The notes beneath the pieces were generated by a model, which saw only the letters and a program-made list of their open reading frames with translations, was not told the origin of the DNA and made no database searches. DNA of 64,000 bases. It comes from Verrucomicrobia bacterium UBA1200. Its GTDB lineage: Bacteria > Verrucomicrobiota > Kiritimatiellia > RFP12 > UBA1067. The position numbers and the translations under genes were made by a program. Positions 25,461-34,289 of this stretch are shown piece after piece; the stretch's first letter is position 1, and each line of letters opens with the position of its first letter. The DNA lies in contig DBXY01000064.1 in the NCBI GenBank assembly GCA_002309765.1, positions 66,031 to 130,030 of the forward strand, given 5' to 3'.

Positions 25461-26438
25461 TCAAGGGCATCGTCGGATACGATAGAGTAACGGAAAGAGG
25501 TGGAAAAGAATTAAGAGGAAAATGATTTTCTGGGCAAAAGACACACGGCGGCAGAAAAGAAGCCTACGATTGATTTCTGGATAGGTATTCATATATAGGG
25601 ATCGGTACTTGGCCATGTGAAGGAGCGGGAAGAGGATGCTTCTCACATTAATTTTCCAGTTAATTAGATCCTCCTCATCGGCCAACTCGTTTTCGATAAC
25701 GAAATCATGCATCAGCGCAAAATTTGCCGTCCGTTCGCCAAACGCCTTCAGACGCCATGCCTCATCATCCATTCTCCTTCTGCTAATCGAATCCGGATTG
25801 AAACGGTAGTGGTAAAGCGGTTTATGAACCATATTCACAACACGGCTGTAGGCGAGCGTCTGAACCGTCTGCCCCCAATCCTCCAAATAATTTTCCCGAG
25901 GAAAACGAATCTTACGGTAGATGGAGGTTCGAGTAAGTCTGCACCAAACGGTGGTATCAAGTTTTCCCCGCAGCAAATCCCGGATCCGGTCGCCGTCTGG
26001 CGAAAGAGTCTGGCGCCACCAATACGGCTCCCCAGCTTTTTTCTCAACAAATGTTTCGCAGATGACCATGTCCGCATCGTTGGTTTTTGCGCTCTCATAC
26101 AATACCGCATACATATCCCGCTCGACCCAGTCATCGCCATCACAATGGGCCACATATTCGCCAACCGCATGACGTAACCCCTCTTCACGGGTAGCGGGAA
26201 GGCCCAGATTTCCTTTATGGCGAATGATTAAGGTTTGCTCTTTGCGTTCAGGAAAGCGGCTCAAAACTTTTTCAAGCAATTCGCAACTGTTATCCGACGA
26301 TCCGTCATCGATAAAAACGAACTGCATTTCTTGCAACGTTTGCCCAAACAGACTCTCGGCGCATTTTTCAATATAGGGTGCGACTTGGTAAATTGGAATA
26401 ATTACACTTACTTTAACCATCGGTTTTTGTCGCGTCAT
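25461..26438 (-). CDS. Glycosyltransferase family 2
   Basis: 325 residues. The GT-A domain begins VKVSVIIPIYQVAPYIEKCAESL, with VFIDDGSSDNS, GNLGLPATREEGL and the metal-binding YVAHCDGDDW (DxD-like), then a helical C-terminal part ending in a basic hydrophobic segment (FAQKIIFLLILFHLFPLLYRIRR) that may attach it to the membrane. It likely adds a sugar to a surface polysaccharide. Start choice is uncertain (26438, or Met at 26420). No SD is visible; a 10-bp hairpin lies 8 bases before the ATG. It is more AT-rich than its neighbours and is the odd member of a catabolic cluster. Confidence 0.85.
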   Translation of the reverse strand: MTRQKPMVKVSVIIPIYQVAPYIEKCAESLFGQTLQEMQFVFIDDGSSDNSCELLEKVLSRFPERKEQTLIIRHKGNLGLPATREEGLRHAVGEYVAHCDGDDWVERDMYAVLYESAKTNDADMVICETFVEKKAGEPYWWRQTLSPDGDRIRDLLRGKLDTTVWCRLTRTSIYRKIRFPRENYLEDWGQTVQTLAYSRVVNMVHKPLYHYRFNPDSISRRRMDDEAWRLKAFGERTANFALMHDFVIENELADEEDLINWKINVRSILFPLLHMAKYRSLYMNTYPEINRRLLFCRRVSFAQKIIFLLILFHLFPLLYRIRRCP

Positions 26439-26445
26439 TTCAACG

Positions 26446-26481
26446 TGAGCAACGGCGCGGCGAATACCGCACCGTTGCTCA
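26446..26481 (-). other. Hairpin directly upstream of the GT2 start codon
   Basis: TGAGCAACGG (26446-26455) pairs with CCGTTGCTCA (26472-26481), extended by inner GCGG/CCGC. It lies between the Gfo/Idh/MocA stop and the GT2 ATG. There is no T-run on the minus strand, so it is not a standard terminator for the upstream gene; it could control GT2 translation or mark a transcript end. Confidence 0.4.
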
Positions 26482-26522
26482 TCAAAAAAACGAAAATTTC
26501 GGATTAAACGTATCTGTGGTCG

Positions 26523-27905
26523 TTAAAACTCCCAACCCGGACGGATAAACGGCTTGATCAGCTTATTCGCCGCGTCATTGTCGGTAATGCACTTTTTAGC
26601 GTCCCATGAGATTTTGCCAGGCACGCGCTGCGCGAGACAGCCGACCTGCATCGCCTCCACCAACGGGATGGAGTTGTCGATATCGGAAAAAGCCTTCGTC
26701 TCGCCGAAACAGGCAGCCACGAACTCGTCATAGTGCTTGCTGTGCACGCGCGGAAGGGTGACGGGGATGTCTTTACAGGCGGGATGCTGGTCCTGCCCTT
26801 TCAGCTTATCCTCGCCTTTCAGCGCAAGGTAACTCTGCTCGCCGTAGTCGTTCGTGCTGCAAAGGATGCCGTTGTCTCCGATTACCGCGCATCCGGTCGT
26901 TGGAATTTTACCCATCGTGTTAACCACCTGCGGCATAATCTCCGCCACCGGCTTGCGGTAGCCGTCATACCAGTAGATATCAACATTCGGTTTCTTGCCG
27001 CCCGCCGCCTCGCAGGTAATCCGCACCTTGCTCCAAAGCGGATAAGTCTCTGGATAAGGCGGCGTGATCTCCACCGCCTCACCGGAAATCACCCGGCCCA
27101 GCTCCAACCCGCGGAATGGAAGATTCATCGTGTGGCAGGCCATGTCGCCGAACGCGCCCGTGCCAAAGTCGAACCACGCGCGCCATTCAATCGGCTCGTA
27201 AACGGATTTTTTGTAGGGACGGTAAGGAGCGGTACCCAGCCAGCAATCCCAGTCCAGATTCGGCGGCACCGGATCTTCCGTTTCGGGACGGAACAGCGGT
27301 TGGTGCCAACCCCATTTGCAACCCGGCTCGATTTCCGGACGGTTTGTCCACACGTGCACCTCGCGAACCTTCCCCAAAATTCCGGAACGCAGGATTTCCA
27401 CGCCGCGCCGCATTCCGTCGGTCGATGAACCTTGGTTGCCCATTTGCGTGACAACCCCTTTTTCCAACGCCGTCTTCTTGAAGTACTCGGCCTCCCAAAG
27501 CGTGCGCACGAGCGGCTTTTGGACATAGACATTCGCGCCGCGCTTCATCGCCTCGATTGCCGCACGCGCATGGGTGTGGTCCGGCGTGGAAACGGTTACA
27601 ATATCCAGTCCTTTCACCTCGTCGAACATCTTGCGGTAGTCGGTGTAGAACTTTGCGTCCTTAACCTCCTTTTTAGCCTGATCGATTTTGTCGCGGTTGG
27701 TGTCGCACATGGCAACGATCCGGCAACGTTTGGTATCCAGCAGTCCGTGCCAATCGCTCCAACCTTTCCCGCCGATACCAATCACGCCCACATTCATCAA
27801 CTCGCCCGGCTTACGGTTGCTTCTCGCGAAACCGTTCACCGCCATCATTCCGGCGGCCGCCCCGACGTTACCCAAAAAAACCCTTCTCGAAACATTCCCC
27901 TTCAT
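26523..27905 (-). CDS. Tat-exported Gfo/Idh/MocA family oxidoreductase
   Basis: 460 residues. A twin-arginine signal (SRRVFLGNVGAAAGM) starts at residue 6. The NAD-binding Rossmann motif is NVGVIGIGGKG, then TVSTPDHTHARAAIEAM, the catalytic Lys region VYVQKPLVRTLWEAE and the C-terminal substrate domain with WFDFGTGAFGDMACHTMN. The cofactor is bound before export by Tat. Such exported members are abundant in PVC bacteria and act on sugars or sugar-like groups, some as GH109-type enzymes. AAGGAG lies 8-9 bases before the ATG. It follows the sugar isomerase-like gene by 5 bases, so the pair is one transcript. Confidence 0.9.
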   Translation of the reverse strand: MKGNVSRRVFLGNVGAAAGMMAVNGFARSNRKPGELMNVGVIGIGGKGWSDWHGLLDTKRCRIVAMCDTNRDKIDQAKKEVKDAKFYTDYRKMFDEVKGLDIVTVSTPDHTHARAAIEAMKRGANVYVQKPLVRTLWEAEYFKKTALEKGVVTQMGNQGSSTDGMRRGVEILRSGILGKVREVHVWTNRPEIEPGCKWGWHQPLFRPETEDPVPPNLDWDCWLGTAPYRPYKKSVYEPIEWRAWFDFGTGAFGDMACHTMNLPFRGLELGRVISGEAVEITPPYPETYPLWSKVRITCEAAGGKKPNVDIYWYDGYRKPVAEIMPQVVNTMGKIPTTGCAVIGDNGILCSTNDYGEQSYLALKGEDKLKGQDQHPACKDIPVTLPRVHSKHYDEFVAACFGETKAFSDIDNSIPLVEAMQVGCLAQRVPGKISWDAKKCITDNDAANKLIKPFIRPGWEF

Positions 27906-27910
27906 TTCGT

Positions 27911-28726
27911 TTACTCCTTATTGTGCGCGTTGAACCAATCAACGCAAGCCTTAACATTCGCCTCGGTTTTCTCGTCCCATTGTTCGTACTCGACAATGAG
28001 GTCGGGATAGACATTCGCCTTGCGCATTTCCTTCAGCAGGGTGTCTAGCTGCGACAAACCCTTTCCAAACGGAACCGGATGCGCGTTTTCATCGACATCG
28101 ACAAAATGCAACGAAAAGACTCGGCTCTTCAGCAATGTCCGAATCCCCTGCGCAGCGTCAATTTTTGCCAACCGCCAGTGCCCCACATCCGCGCCTGATC
28201 CTACCCACTCGCTGCGCTTGTTGATTTCCGCCGCCGCGAATTCCGGATCGCACCAAGAGGTTGACCAATTTATCTGCGGTCCGTGGTTGTGGATCGCAAT
28301 CCTGATTTTGAACTCCTGAGCCAGCTTGTCCAACAGCGGTAACACCTCGATCCGCGGCTCCACCAGCAACCGCGCAATTCCCAAATCGCGCGCGAATTCG
28401 AACACTTCGCGCCACCCTTTCTCGTCGCTCGCTCCGATTACCCCGTAGCTGACCACCTTTACCCCGCAAGCGTCAAGATACGCTTTAACCGCAGGGCGAA
28501 TCTCCCGCGGCATCTCCCACGGAGTAACCTTCCCCTTGAACGGACCGCCGATCTGCTGCACGTTAGTCAACTCGATTGCCCGGAAACCCAACCGCTTGGC
28601 CACCTCAATGGTCTCAACCATCGAGCGGTCTTTAAAGGTGTACGCCTGCAACGCCAACGTAAAAGATTCGGCGCGAAGCACCCCCGCCGCGCAAACGGCG
28701 GTCAACAATAATAACATTTTTTTCAT
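27911..28726 (-). CDS. Exported sugar phosphate isomerase/epimerase-like TIM barrel
   Basis: 271 residues. The signal peptide MKKMLLLLTAVCAAGVLRA precedes a xylose isomerase-like (AP-endonuclease 2) barrel: FTLALQAYTFKDRSMVETIEVAKRLGF, ARLLVEPRIEVLPLLDKLA, RIAIHNHGPQ, VGSGADVGHW and FSLHFVDVDE, with Glu, His and Asp residues at the usual metal positions. It probably isomerises or epimerises a sugar in the periplasm together with the oxidoreductase 5 bases downstream. The ATG at 28726 is preferred over an in-frame TTG two codons earlier because AGGAG lies 8-9 bases before it. Confidence 0.85.
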   Translation of the reverse strand: MKKMLLLLTAVCAAGVLRAESFTLALQAYTFKDRSMVETIEVAKRLGFRAIELTNVQQIGGPFKGKVTPWEMPREIRPAVKAYLDACGVKVVSYGVIGASDEKGWREVFEFARDLGIARLLVEPRIEVLPLLDKLAQEFKIRIAIHNHGPQINWSTSWCDPEFAAAEINKRSEWVGSGADVGHWRLAKIDAAQGIRTLLKSRVFSLHFVDVDENAHPVPFGKGLSQLDTLLKEMRKANVYPDLIVEYEQWDEKTEANVKACVDWFNAHNKE

Positions 28727-28781
28727 CGACAACTACTCCTGATTTGTATTGGCAAACTCCACATCGACGCAACGGGTCGAG

Positions 28782-29708
28782 TCAATCAATCCGATTTTCT
28801 CCAACCTCCGGCATGGGGAAACACAGTGCCGCCGCCCCCAGCAACGAGGCGTTGTAGCCTAGGCGGGACGGCAGAATCTCCACGGCAGAACATTGCGGAA
28901 GCACCTCCTGCGAAAATGCTTCCCGAATCCCGGGCAACAACAACGATAGCGAACGCGCAACACCGCCGCCGACATAAACAGCACTCGGGTTGACGGCGCA
29001 AGACACTGCGGCTAACGCCCGGCCGATGTACATTCCGGCGCGATGCCAAATGCGGCGTGCCGCGGCATTCCCGCTTAACGCTTCCGTCGCGCAGGCCGCC
29101 GCATCCTCACCGGTTCCCGCCATTCGGGATTCCCGGCCAATCGCGGTTCCGGAAGCATGCGCTTCCAAGCATCCCTTTCCGCCGCAACCACAGAGAGCGG
29201 GGACATCAAACTCAACTTTTACGTGGCCGATCTCTCCCGCGCAAGACGTAGCGCCGCGCAGCAACCTGCCGCCGGAAACCACCGCCCCGCCAATGCCCGT
29301 ACTGACGGTCAACCAGATAAAATCGTCTCCAGCGTCGGCGAACCGCCGTTCAGCCAGTGCGCACGCGTTGACATCGTTTTCCAGCCGGATGTCGATTTCC
29401 GAATCCGGAAACAGCGGACGCAACAGCGGAAAAACGGAAAACTCGCCCCATCCGGCAGAAGGCGACCCCAACACCCGATCAGCGCCATCCGTCATCCCGG
29501 GAATACTGACGCCTACGCGGGAAAGCGATTCGAAAGGGAATCCGTGCGTCCGGCAAGATTCACGCAGCAGAGCGACCGAATCCGCAAAATAGCGCGACTT
29601 ATCGCCCGTCGGCAATGACGCGCAACAAGGCGCGTAAATCGTCCCTTTCTCATCCACCAGCGCGGCAAGGACTTTCGTACCGCCGCAATCTATCGCACCA
29701 GCTAGCAT
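28782..29708 (-). CDS. ROK family sugar kinase
   Basis: 308 residues. MLAGAIDCGGTKVLAALVDE is the phosphate-binding start, VGVSIPGMTDG and LENDVNACALAE hold the catalytic Asp, WLTVSTGIGGAVV follows, and the zinc site is CGCGGKGCLEAHASGTAI. It should phosphorylate a hexose or amino sugar in the cytoplasm. The ATG overlaps the TAG of the upstream SIS gene (ATGCTAG, 7 bases), so the two are translationally coupled and may handle the same sugar phosphate. A longer reading from 29828 would overlap that gene deeply and has no family similarity. Confidence 0.9.
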   Translation of the reverse strand: MLAGAIDCGGTKVLAALVDEKGTIYAPCCASLPTGDKSRYFADSVALLRESCRTHGFPFESLSRVGVSIPGMTDGADRVLGSPSAGWGEFSVFPLLRPLFPDSEIDIRLENDVNACALAERRFADAGDDFIWLTVSTGIGGAVVSGGRLLRGATSCAGEIGHVKVEFDVPALCGCGGKGCLEAHASGTAIGRESRMAGTGEDAAACATEALSGNAAARRIWHRAGMYIGRALAAVSCAVNPSAVYVGGGVARSLSLLLPGIREAFSQEVLPQCSAVEILPSRLGYNASLLGAAALCFPMPEVGENRID

Positions 29709-30283
29709 GAACCGGCGATTCCTCCGAGCGCTTCGCGCAGAGAACAGACTAAATCGTGCCAGTAAACCAGATGCAGATCTTCCAGCATCTCCATTGAATC
29801 CGTAGGCGCGATCAGGCAAATGTCGCAAAGCGGTTTCATTTTTCCGCCGTCTCGGCCGCCGAACCCAATGCTCGTCATACCCAATTCCCGCGCCTTTTCA
29901 ATCGCGCAGAGAACATTCGGGGAATTCCCGCTGCCGCTGAACGCGATTAAAATATCGCCCGGGCGGGCATACGTCTCCAGCAGGATAGCGAAAACATCCG
30001 CATAGGAAAAATCATTCGCAAGGCAGGTGAGCAGAGTTGATGAATCGTTCAGGCAGATCGCCCGGAAACCGGGGTTATCCCCTACCCGGCAACCCTTGAC
30101 CAGATCGTTAGTTACGTGCGACGCGGTTGCCGACGATCCGCCGTTACCGATCAGAAAAATCGTTCGGCCGTCCTTTTTCGCCGCTAAAAGCAGATTCCCG
30201 ATTCGGTCCAATGTCGCGAAATCGCTCTTCAGCAGACTTGACGACAACGTCTCCGCGTACAATCTCAAACTCTGCTCACCCAT
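29702..30283 (-). CDS. SIS-domain protein, GmhA-like phosphoheptose isomerase
   Basis: 193 residues, the typical GmhA size. IFLIGNGGSSATASHVTNDLVKG, LIAFSGSGNSPNVLCAIEKA, SIGFGGRDGGKM and the C-terminal SMEMLEDLHLVYWHDLV match sedoheptulose-7-phosphate isomerase, including the His/Glu zinc residues near the C-terminus. GmhA makes D-glycero-D-manno-heptose 7-phosphate for LPS core. The location between an NCS1 permease and a ROK kinase in a sugar-use cluster raises the chance of a catabolic sugar phosphate isomerase instead. The SD is weak; it lies 11 bases after the permease stop. Confidence 0.82.
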   Translation of the reverse strand: MGEQSLRLYAETLSSSLLKSDFATLDRIGNLLLAAKKDGRTIFLIGNGGSSATASHVTNDLVKGCRVGDNPGFRAICLNDSSTLLTCLANDFSYADVFAILLETYARPGDILIAFSGSGNSPNVLCAIEKARELGMTSIGFGGRDGGKMKPLCDICLIAPTDSMEMLEDLHLVYWHDLVCSLREALGGIAGSC

Positions 30284-30294
30284 AACCGCCCCGA

Positions 30295-31764
30295 CTATTC
30301 AGCCTGGTTTTCAGCCTGAGGATACGGCAGAATACGGCTCTGGCAATTGGAGAGCAACGCGTAAATCACCGCGCCCGCAAAGAAGGCGAAAATCAAGCTC
30401 AGCGGCAACGGCTTGCCGAGCGGGACACCCCAAGCAACCAACTGCGGTTGCGCGCCGATTACGAAACCGACCGCCCAGGCAATCCATCCGGCGGGATTGA
30501 AGCCCGCGCGCGGACCCGTCCACCGGCCCTTGTTCAAGAAATACTCGGCAACCATCGCGCCGCAGATCGGACCGAACGAAGCTCCGAAGAAACCGAAGAT
30601 TGCGCCCAGCTTGCCGGCCACGCCCAACATCGCTAGAATCTCGGCAATCACGCAACCGATCCCGCAGGAGACCCACGGATTAATTTTCGGAAGCGTCGTC
30701 TTAATCGAGTTCGCCGCGATCAACGAGGAGAAGCAGCAGCTCGGGAAAGCGCAAATCGCGAGCAGGAACGCCACGATTTCACCGGTACGGTCGTTTTTCA
30801 GAATCTTGCCGGTCAAGGCAACCGGATCAAGAATCACCTGATTCTGCGCCAACAGCGCCTGACCATCGGCCGTGCCGTAGAAACCAGCCACGATCATGAT
30901 CGAAAGACCCGCCGTCAAGAGAATCGCCAACAGCACCCCGGCAAATCCGCCGAGCACCACATCCTTCTTATCCCGCGCACTGGTACCGAAATCGACACCA
31001 GCCGCGCCGGCCGTCGCCGTGAAGCCAACGATATAGGTGATCAAAAGGAAGATAATCGCGGTGGATCCCATTGCGGCGCCTTTAACCCCGCCGGCCGTGG
31101 CGGCTTTCACGAAAGCGGCCGCGTCAAACGAGCCAAGCCCGCCCGCCGTTTTTGCCACCAGAACGATCAGCGTCAACGCCGGGATCAGCGGCATCCAGGT
31201 CGAAATCATCGCGACATACTTAATGCCCTTGAGCGCCATCACCACCGCGCTGACACCCCACACCAGCATAATCACGTAAATCAGCGGCGAAACCGCGCCG
31301 CCATCGCCGCCGAACAGGCTACCCGCCGGCAGTTTGAACATCATGTTCAACGCGGCCGTAGCACCGAAAATGTTTACCGCAACCCAGCCAAACTGCAGCA
31401 AACCCATAAAGAAGCCGGGGAGAATGAATCCGCCCGTCGCGCCGAAGGTCGATGAACCGACAATGTAAAGCGGCAAACCGGTCTTCTGGCCCAGCCGACC
31501 GAACACGAGGTAGAAGAGCACGTAACAGATCGCCGCGCCCAGGAATACACCCAAGAGCGCCGTTCCCCAACCTTTGGCGAGAATGCCTCCGGCGGCATCG
31601 CTCCCGCCGCACGTCGCGGCTCCGCTCCAAAAGACAAACCACAAAAAGATACCCGCGTACGACGGCGCGATGTTCTTATACCATGGTGCCCGGTTTGAGG
31701 CCGGATTCGGTTGCGCGCACTCCAAATAGGACGGCACCGACTGTTTCGCTTCATTGTCCATCAT
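30295..31764 (-). CDS. NCS1-family (cytosine/purine-type) permease
   Basis: 489 residues with about twelve hydrophobic segments. NKAPWYK-like NRAPWYKNIAPSYAGIFLWFVFWSG at the start, GLPLYIVGSSTFGATGGF, LLITYIVGFTATAGAAGVDFG and the later FGFFGASFGPICGAMVAEYFLN with NPAGWIAWAVGFVIG fit the NCS1 / CodB-like group. Known NCS1 substrates are nucleobases, allantoin, hydantoin and vitamins; linkage to SIS, ROK and Gfo genes here suggests another small polar substrate. The start at 31764 has AAGGAGAG 8 bases upstream. It is the first gene of the SIS-ROK transcript. Confidence 0.85.
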   Translation of the reverse strand: MMDNEAKQSVPSYLECAQPNPASNRAPWYKNIAPSYAGIFLWFVFWSGAATCGGSDAAGGILAKGWGTALLGVFLGAAICYVLFYLVFGRLGQKTGLPLYIVGSSTFGATGGFILPGFFMGLLQFGWVAVNIFGATAALNMMFKLPAGSLFGGDGGAVSPLIYVIMLVWGVSAVVMALKGIKYVAMISTWMPLIPALTLIVLVAKTAGGLGSFDAAAFVKAATAGGVKGAAMGSTAIIFLLITYIVGFTATAGAAGVDFGTSARDKKDVVLGGFAGVLLAILLTAGLSIMIVAGFYGTADGQALLAQNQVILDPVALTGKILKNDRTGEIVAFLLAICAFPSCCFSSLIAANSIKTTLPKINPWVSCGIGCVIAEILAMLGVAGKLGAIFGFFGASFGPICGAMVAEYFLNKGRWTGPRAGFNPAGWIAWAVGFVIGAQPQLVAWGVPLGKPLPLSLIFAFFAGAVIYALLSNCQSRILPYPQAENQAE

Positions 31765-31820
31765 GTTTTTCTCTCCTTTTTTGATGATAACCAACAGAAA
31801 AAACGGAAACTGAATTCCTC

Positions 31821-32606
31821 CTACAGCCCGATAACCTGGGTTTCGATCTTCACTTCGGTTGCACCCGCCGCACCGGCGGCCTCCTCAGAAAGTTCACTGA
31901 TATTGTCTAGCCCGCTCGGCATGGTGCAATCGATAATATTGGACACCGCGTCGTGTACCACCTCCACGTCGTTGCCGCTATAACCGAGTTCCTTGGCCAT
32001 TTGGCGCATAAGAAGAGAACGCTCTTCCTTGGCAACCGGGGCCATTTCGATTCCCAGTTCCACCAACTCTTTAATCGCCCCGACATCGGGGAAACCGCCT
32101 TTCATTTTAGCGTTAATCGCCTCGCGCTTGGCCAGCAACTCCTGAAACTTGGCATGGGTTTTCCGTTCTTTGCTCGTCATCCCGCTAGTGTCAATCGAAG
32201 CCAAAAACTCCAACTTGCTCTTATTGCGGTTGGCAAGCCGCTCGCGCAATTCTGAAAAGGCGTTTGAAACCTGATTTAACTGGTCGGCGGAAAGCTTATC
32301 CTTCAGTTTCCCCATGATATCGTCACCATTAACAATCGACACCACTTCTTCAGTCTCAATGTCTTCTTTTTTCTCTGTATTCACTTTCTTCTCATCATAC
32401 TTCCGGCGCAAAGTGGCAAGTTCACGCTCCAGCTCAAGGATGCGTTTTTGAGCCTGCTCAAGCGACTCTTCGCCATTCGCTTTTTTCTCCGCCGCTTCAA
32501 CCGGTTCCGCCTCGGCAGCCTTCGGCTGGGCATTCTGCATTTTTCCGCAAATAAATCCACCGGCGATACCCGCTAACAACACGACCACGCCTAACACTTT
32601 CTTCAT
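31821..32606 (-). CDS. Membrane-anchored periplasmic coiled-coil protein of unknown function
   Basis: 261 residues. A single N-terminal membrane segment (MKKVLGVVVLLAGIAGGFICG) precedes a charged coiled coil (about 40-85, QAQKRILELERELATLRRKY) and a helical domain (about 100-240) with LSADQLNQVSNAFSELRERL and MTSKERKTHAKFQELLAKREAINAKM. I do not recognise the family. The ATG at 32606 has AAAGGAAA upstream; an ATG 6 codons earlier is possible. A perfect 7-bp inverted repeat, GTGCAAA/TTTGCAC (32631-32649), lies just upstream next to a TTGACG element (32650-32655) and could be an operator or 5' hairpin. Confidence 0.75.
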   Translation of the reverse strand: MKKVLGVVVLLAGIAGGFICGKMQNAQPKAAEAEPVEAAEKKANGEESLEQAQKRILELERELATLRRKYDEKKVNTEKKEDIETEEVVSIVNGDDIMGKLKDKLSADQLNQVSNAFSELRERLANRNKSKLEFLASIDTSGMTSKERKTHAKFQELLAKREAINAKMKGGFPDVGAIKELVELGIEMAPVAKEERSLLMRQMAKELGYSGNDVEVVHDAVSNIIDCTMPSGLDNISELSEEAAGAAGATEVKIETQVIGL

Positions 32607-32765
32607 CGCGATTTTCCTTTCCATTAACTAGTGCAAAACCGCTTTGCACCGTCAACGCAAACAAAGCTTTCTTATGAACGGAAGATAGTTTAACACATTC
32701 CAGCAGGCGGCACAAGGTGAATTTTGGATAACCTTGCAACGCACCAATGTCACTTCTCCCGGAAT

Positions 32766-33743
32766 TTACCTCCGTCCGGAGGCACCGAACAACAAAACCC
32801 GCGCTTTGTCGAAGACCGTGGTAAGGTTTACCTTGTTGTCGGCGTAACCGAGTTTTCCGTCAAAAACGTGTACCGCGTTGCGCCGTTCAAGGTCGTTCAC
32901 AAACCGGGCGAATTTTGAGGTGCCGTCTTTAAGGTTCATCAGCACCTCCACCTGCGAATGGCCGCAAGTCACCGCCTCGCTAATCATTCCAGTGGAATCC
33001 GCGGTCACGAACAGCCGCTCGCAAAGGGAAACAAACGCGGGAATCGGGTTAAAATGGTCCTGACTGAACAGCAACTGGTACTCAAACGGGTATCCTGCAA
33101 TCAGCGACTCAACTTCCGGCGGGGTGCGCCTGGAAGTGGTTACCCAGTGTTCTTGGCCCGGCGTGGCGGCGAAAAGGCTGTCCAGCAACGGCTTCATCTG
33201 TTTTACCGTCATCTCCGCGAAACCGTTCGGCCCGCCCACAATCACCCCAACCGCCGGTTTGACCTTGCCGTCTTTTGTCCATCCTTGCGGAAAGCGTTCG
33301 CGGAACTGCCTCACCCCGTTTTCATAAAACGCCGGATCCGGTACGGTTAGGTTGACCGGAACCGAGATAAGATTCGCGCGCGGCGCGGGACGGTCGAATT
33401 CCGGAGCGAGAATGCAGTCGAAATCCAACCGGTAACCCTTGGGATAGAGGATAGCCGCCACCGGCACGCCCAAACTCCGGGCAATTACCTTTCCGGGGTA
33501 AAACGCGGTCGATCCGGTGCAAACCACCGCCGCGATTCCGTCGGCATTTGGCAGCGGTTCGGAATTAAATACGCCACCGGTTTTTATTCCCAGTCGGTCG
33601 AAAAAATAAGCCAATCCCTTCATCACCGGGGAACGGTACCCAACCTTCAACAAATCGTAATCATATCCCAAGGCTCGGCAAAACGCTTTAGACTGGTTTT
33701 CGTGTCCCGCTTTACCATCCGTGATTATCAGAAATTTACCCAT
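32766..33743 (-). CDS. ELM1/GtrOC1 family putative glycosyltransferase
   Basis: 325 residues. The N-terminus MGKFLIITDGKAGHENQSKAF and later VAAILYPKGYRLDFDCILAPEFD, VGVIVGGPNG, HWVTTSRRTPPEVESLI and ERLFVTADSTGMISEAVTCG are typical of the ELM1/GtrOC1 (mitochondrial fission ELM1-like) family, which has a GT-B-like nucleotide-sugar fold. In bacteria these genes sit in LPS and other glycan loci; the substrate is unknown. GGGAG lies 7-8 bases before the ATG. It is 18 bases after the XRE/zinc-ribbon regulator gene, so probably co-transcribed with it. Confidence 0.85.
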   Translation of the reverse strand: MGKFLIITDGKAGHENQSKAFCRALGYDYDLLKVGYRSPVMKGLAYFFDRLGIKTGGVFNSEPLPNADGIAAVVCTGSTAFYPGKVIARSLGVPVAAILYPKGYRLDFDCILAPEFDRPAPRANLISVPVNLTVPDPAFYENGVRQFRERFPQGWTKDGKVKPAVGVIVGGPNGFAEMTVKQMKPLLDSLFAATPGQEHWVTTSRRTPPEVESLIAGYPFEYQLLFSQDHFNPIPAFVSLCERLFVTADSTGMISEAVTCGHSQVEVLMNLKDGTSKFARFVNDLERRNAVHVFDGKLGYADNKVNLTTVFDKARVLLFGASGRR

Positions 33744-33761
33744 TTAAAATCTCCCGGCCGG

Positions 33762-34289
33762 TTATTTTTTTGTCAATTGTCGCCATTCCGCTAATTCCAC
33801 GCGTCGTTCCGCCGCCCAACGGACAAAATCCGTTTCCGGCGGCAGGGTATTAACCACCTTTGGTTCGCCGCATGCCGGACAGCACGCCCCGTCAACCAGC
33901 GATGCTCCGCAGTTCGGACAATTGTGCTCCAACACCTCGCCGCAATAAACGCAACGGTCACCCTGCTGTTCCACCGGCCAAAAATACAGCACCTCGCCCG
34001 AGACATAAGGAACGTTGGAATGGCATTCCGCATTCGGACAAAATCCAATTCGGCGGGTGTCTTTGAATTCTGCAACCGAATTTTCGGAAACCGTTTCCAA
34101 CTTCACTTCAAGCAGTTCGGCTATTTTGGCCACTTTGTCGGCGGCGAGTTTTCCCGACTGCCCGCCTTCCAGCATGCAAATCGCGGACTGTCGGCACCCC
34201 ACCGCCGCCGCAACGGCACTTTGGGTCATGCCTTTACGCCGCCGGGCATCTGCCAGCCGTTTACAGTCCGCTTTAGAAATGTCTGCCAT
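33762..34289 (-). CDS. XRE-family HTH protein with C-terminal zinc ribbons
   Basis: 175 residues. An HTH-XRE domain (about 5-65, RRRKGMTQSAVAAAVGCRQSAICMLEGGQSGKL) is followed by cysteine pairs: FCPNAECHSN, DRCVYCGEVLEHNCPNCGASL and GACCPACGEP, indicating one or two zinc-ribbon modules. It likely binds DNA and senses or uses zinc; targets are unknown. It is the first gene left of the putative origin and reads away from it. The start at 34289 has GGAG 7 bases upstream. Confidence 0.8.
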   Translation of the reverse strand: MADISKADCKRLADARRRKGMTQSAVAAAVGCRQSAICMLEGGQSGKLAADKVAKIAELLEVKLETVSENSVAEFKDTRRIGFCPNAECHSNVPYVSGEVLYFWPVEQQGDRCVYCGEVLEHNCPNCGASLVDGACCPACGEPKVVNTLPPETDFVRWAAERRVELAEWRQLTKK

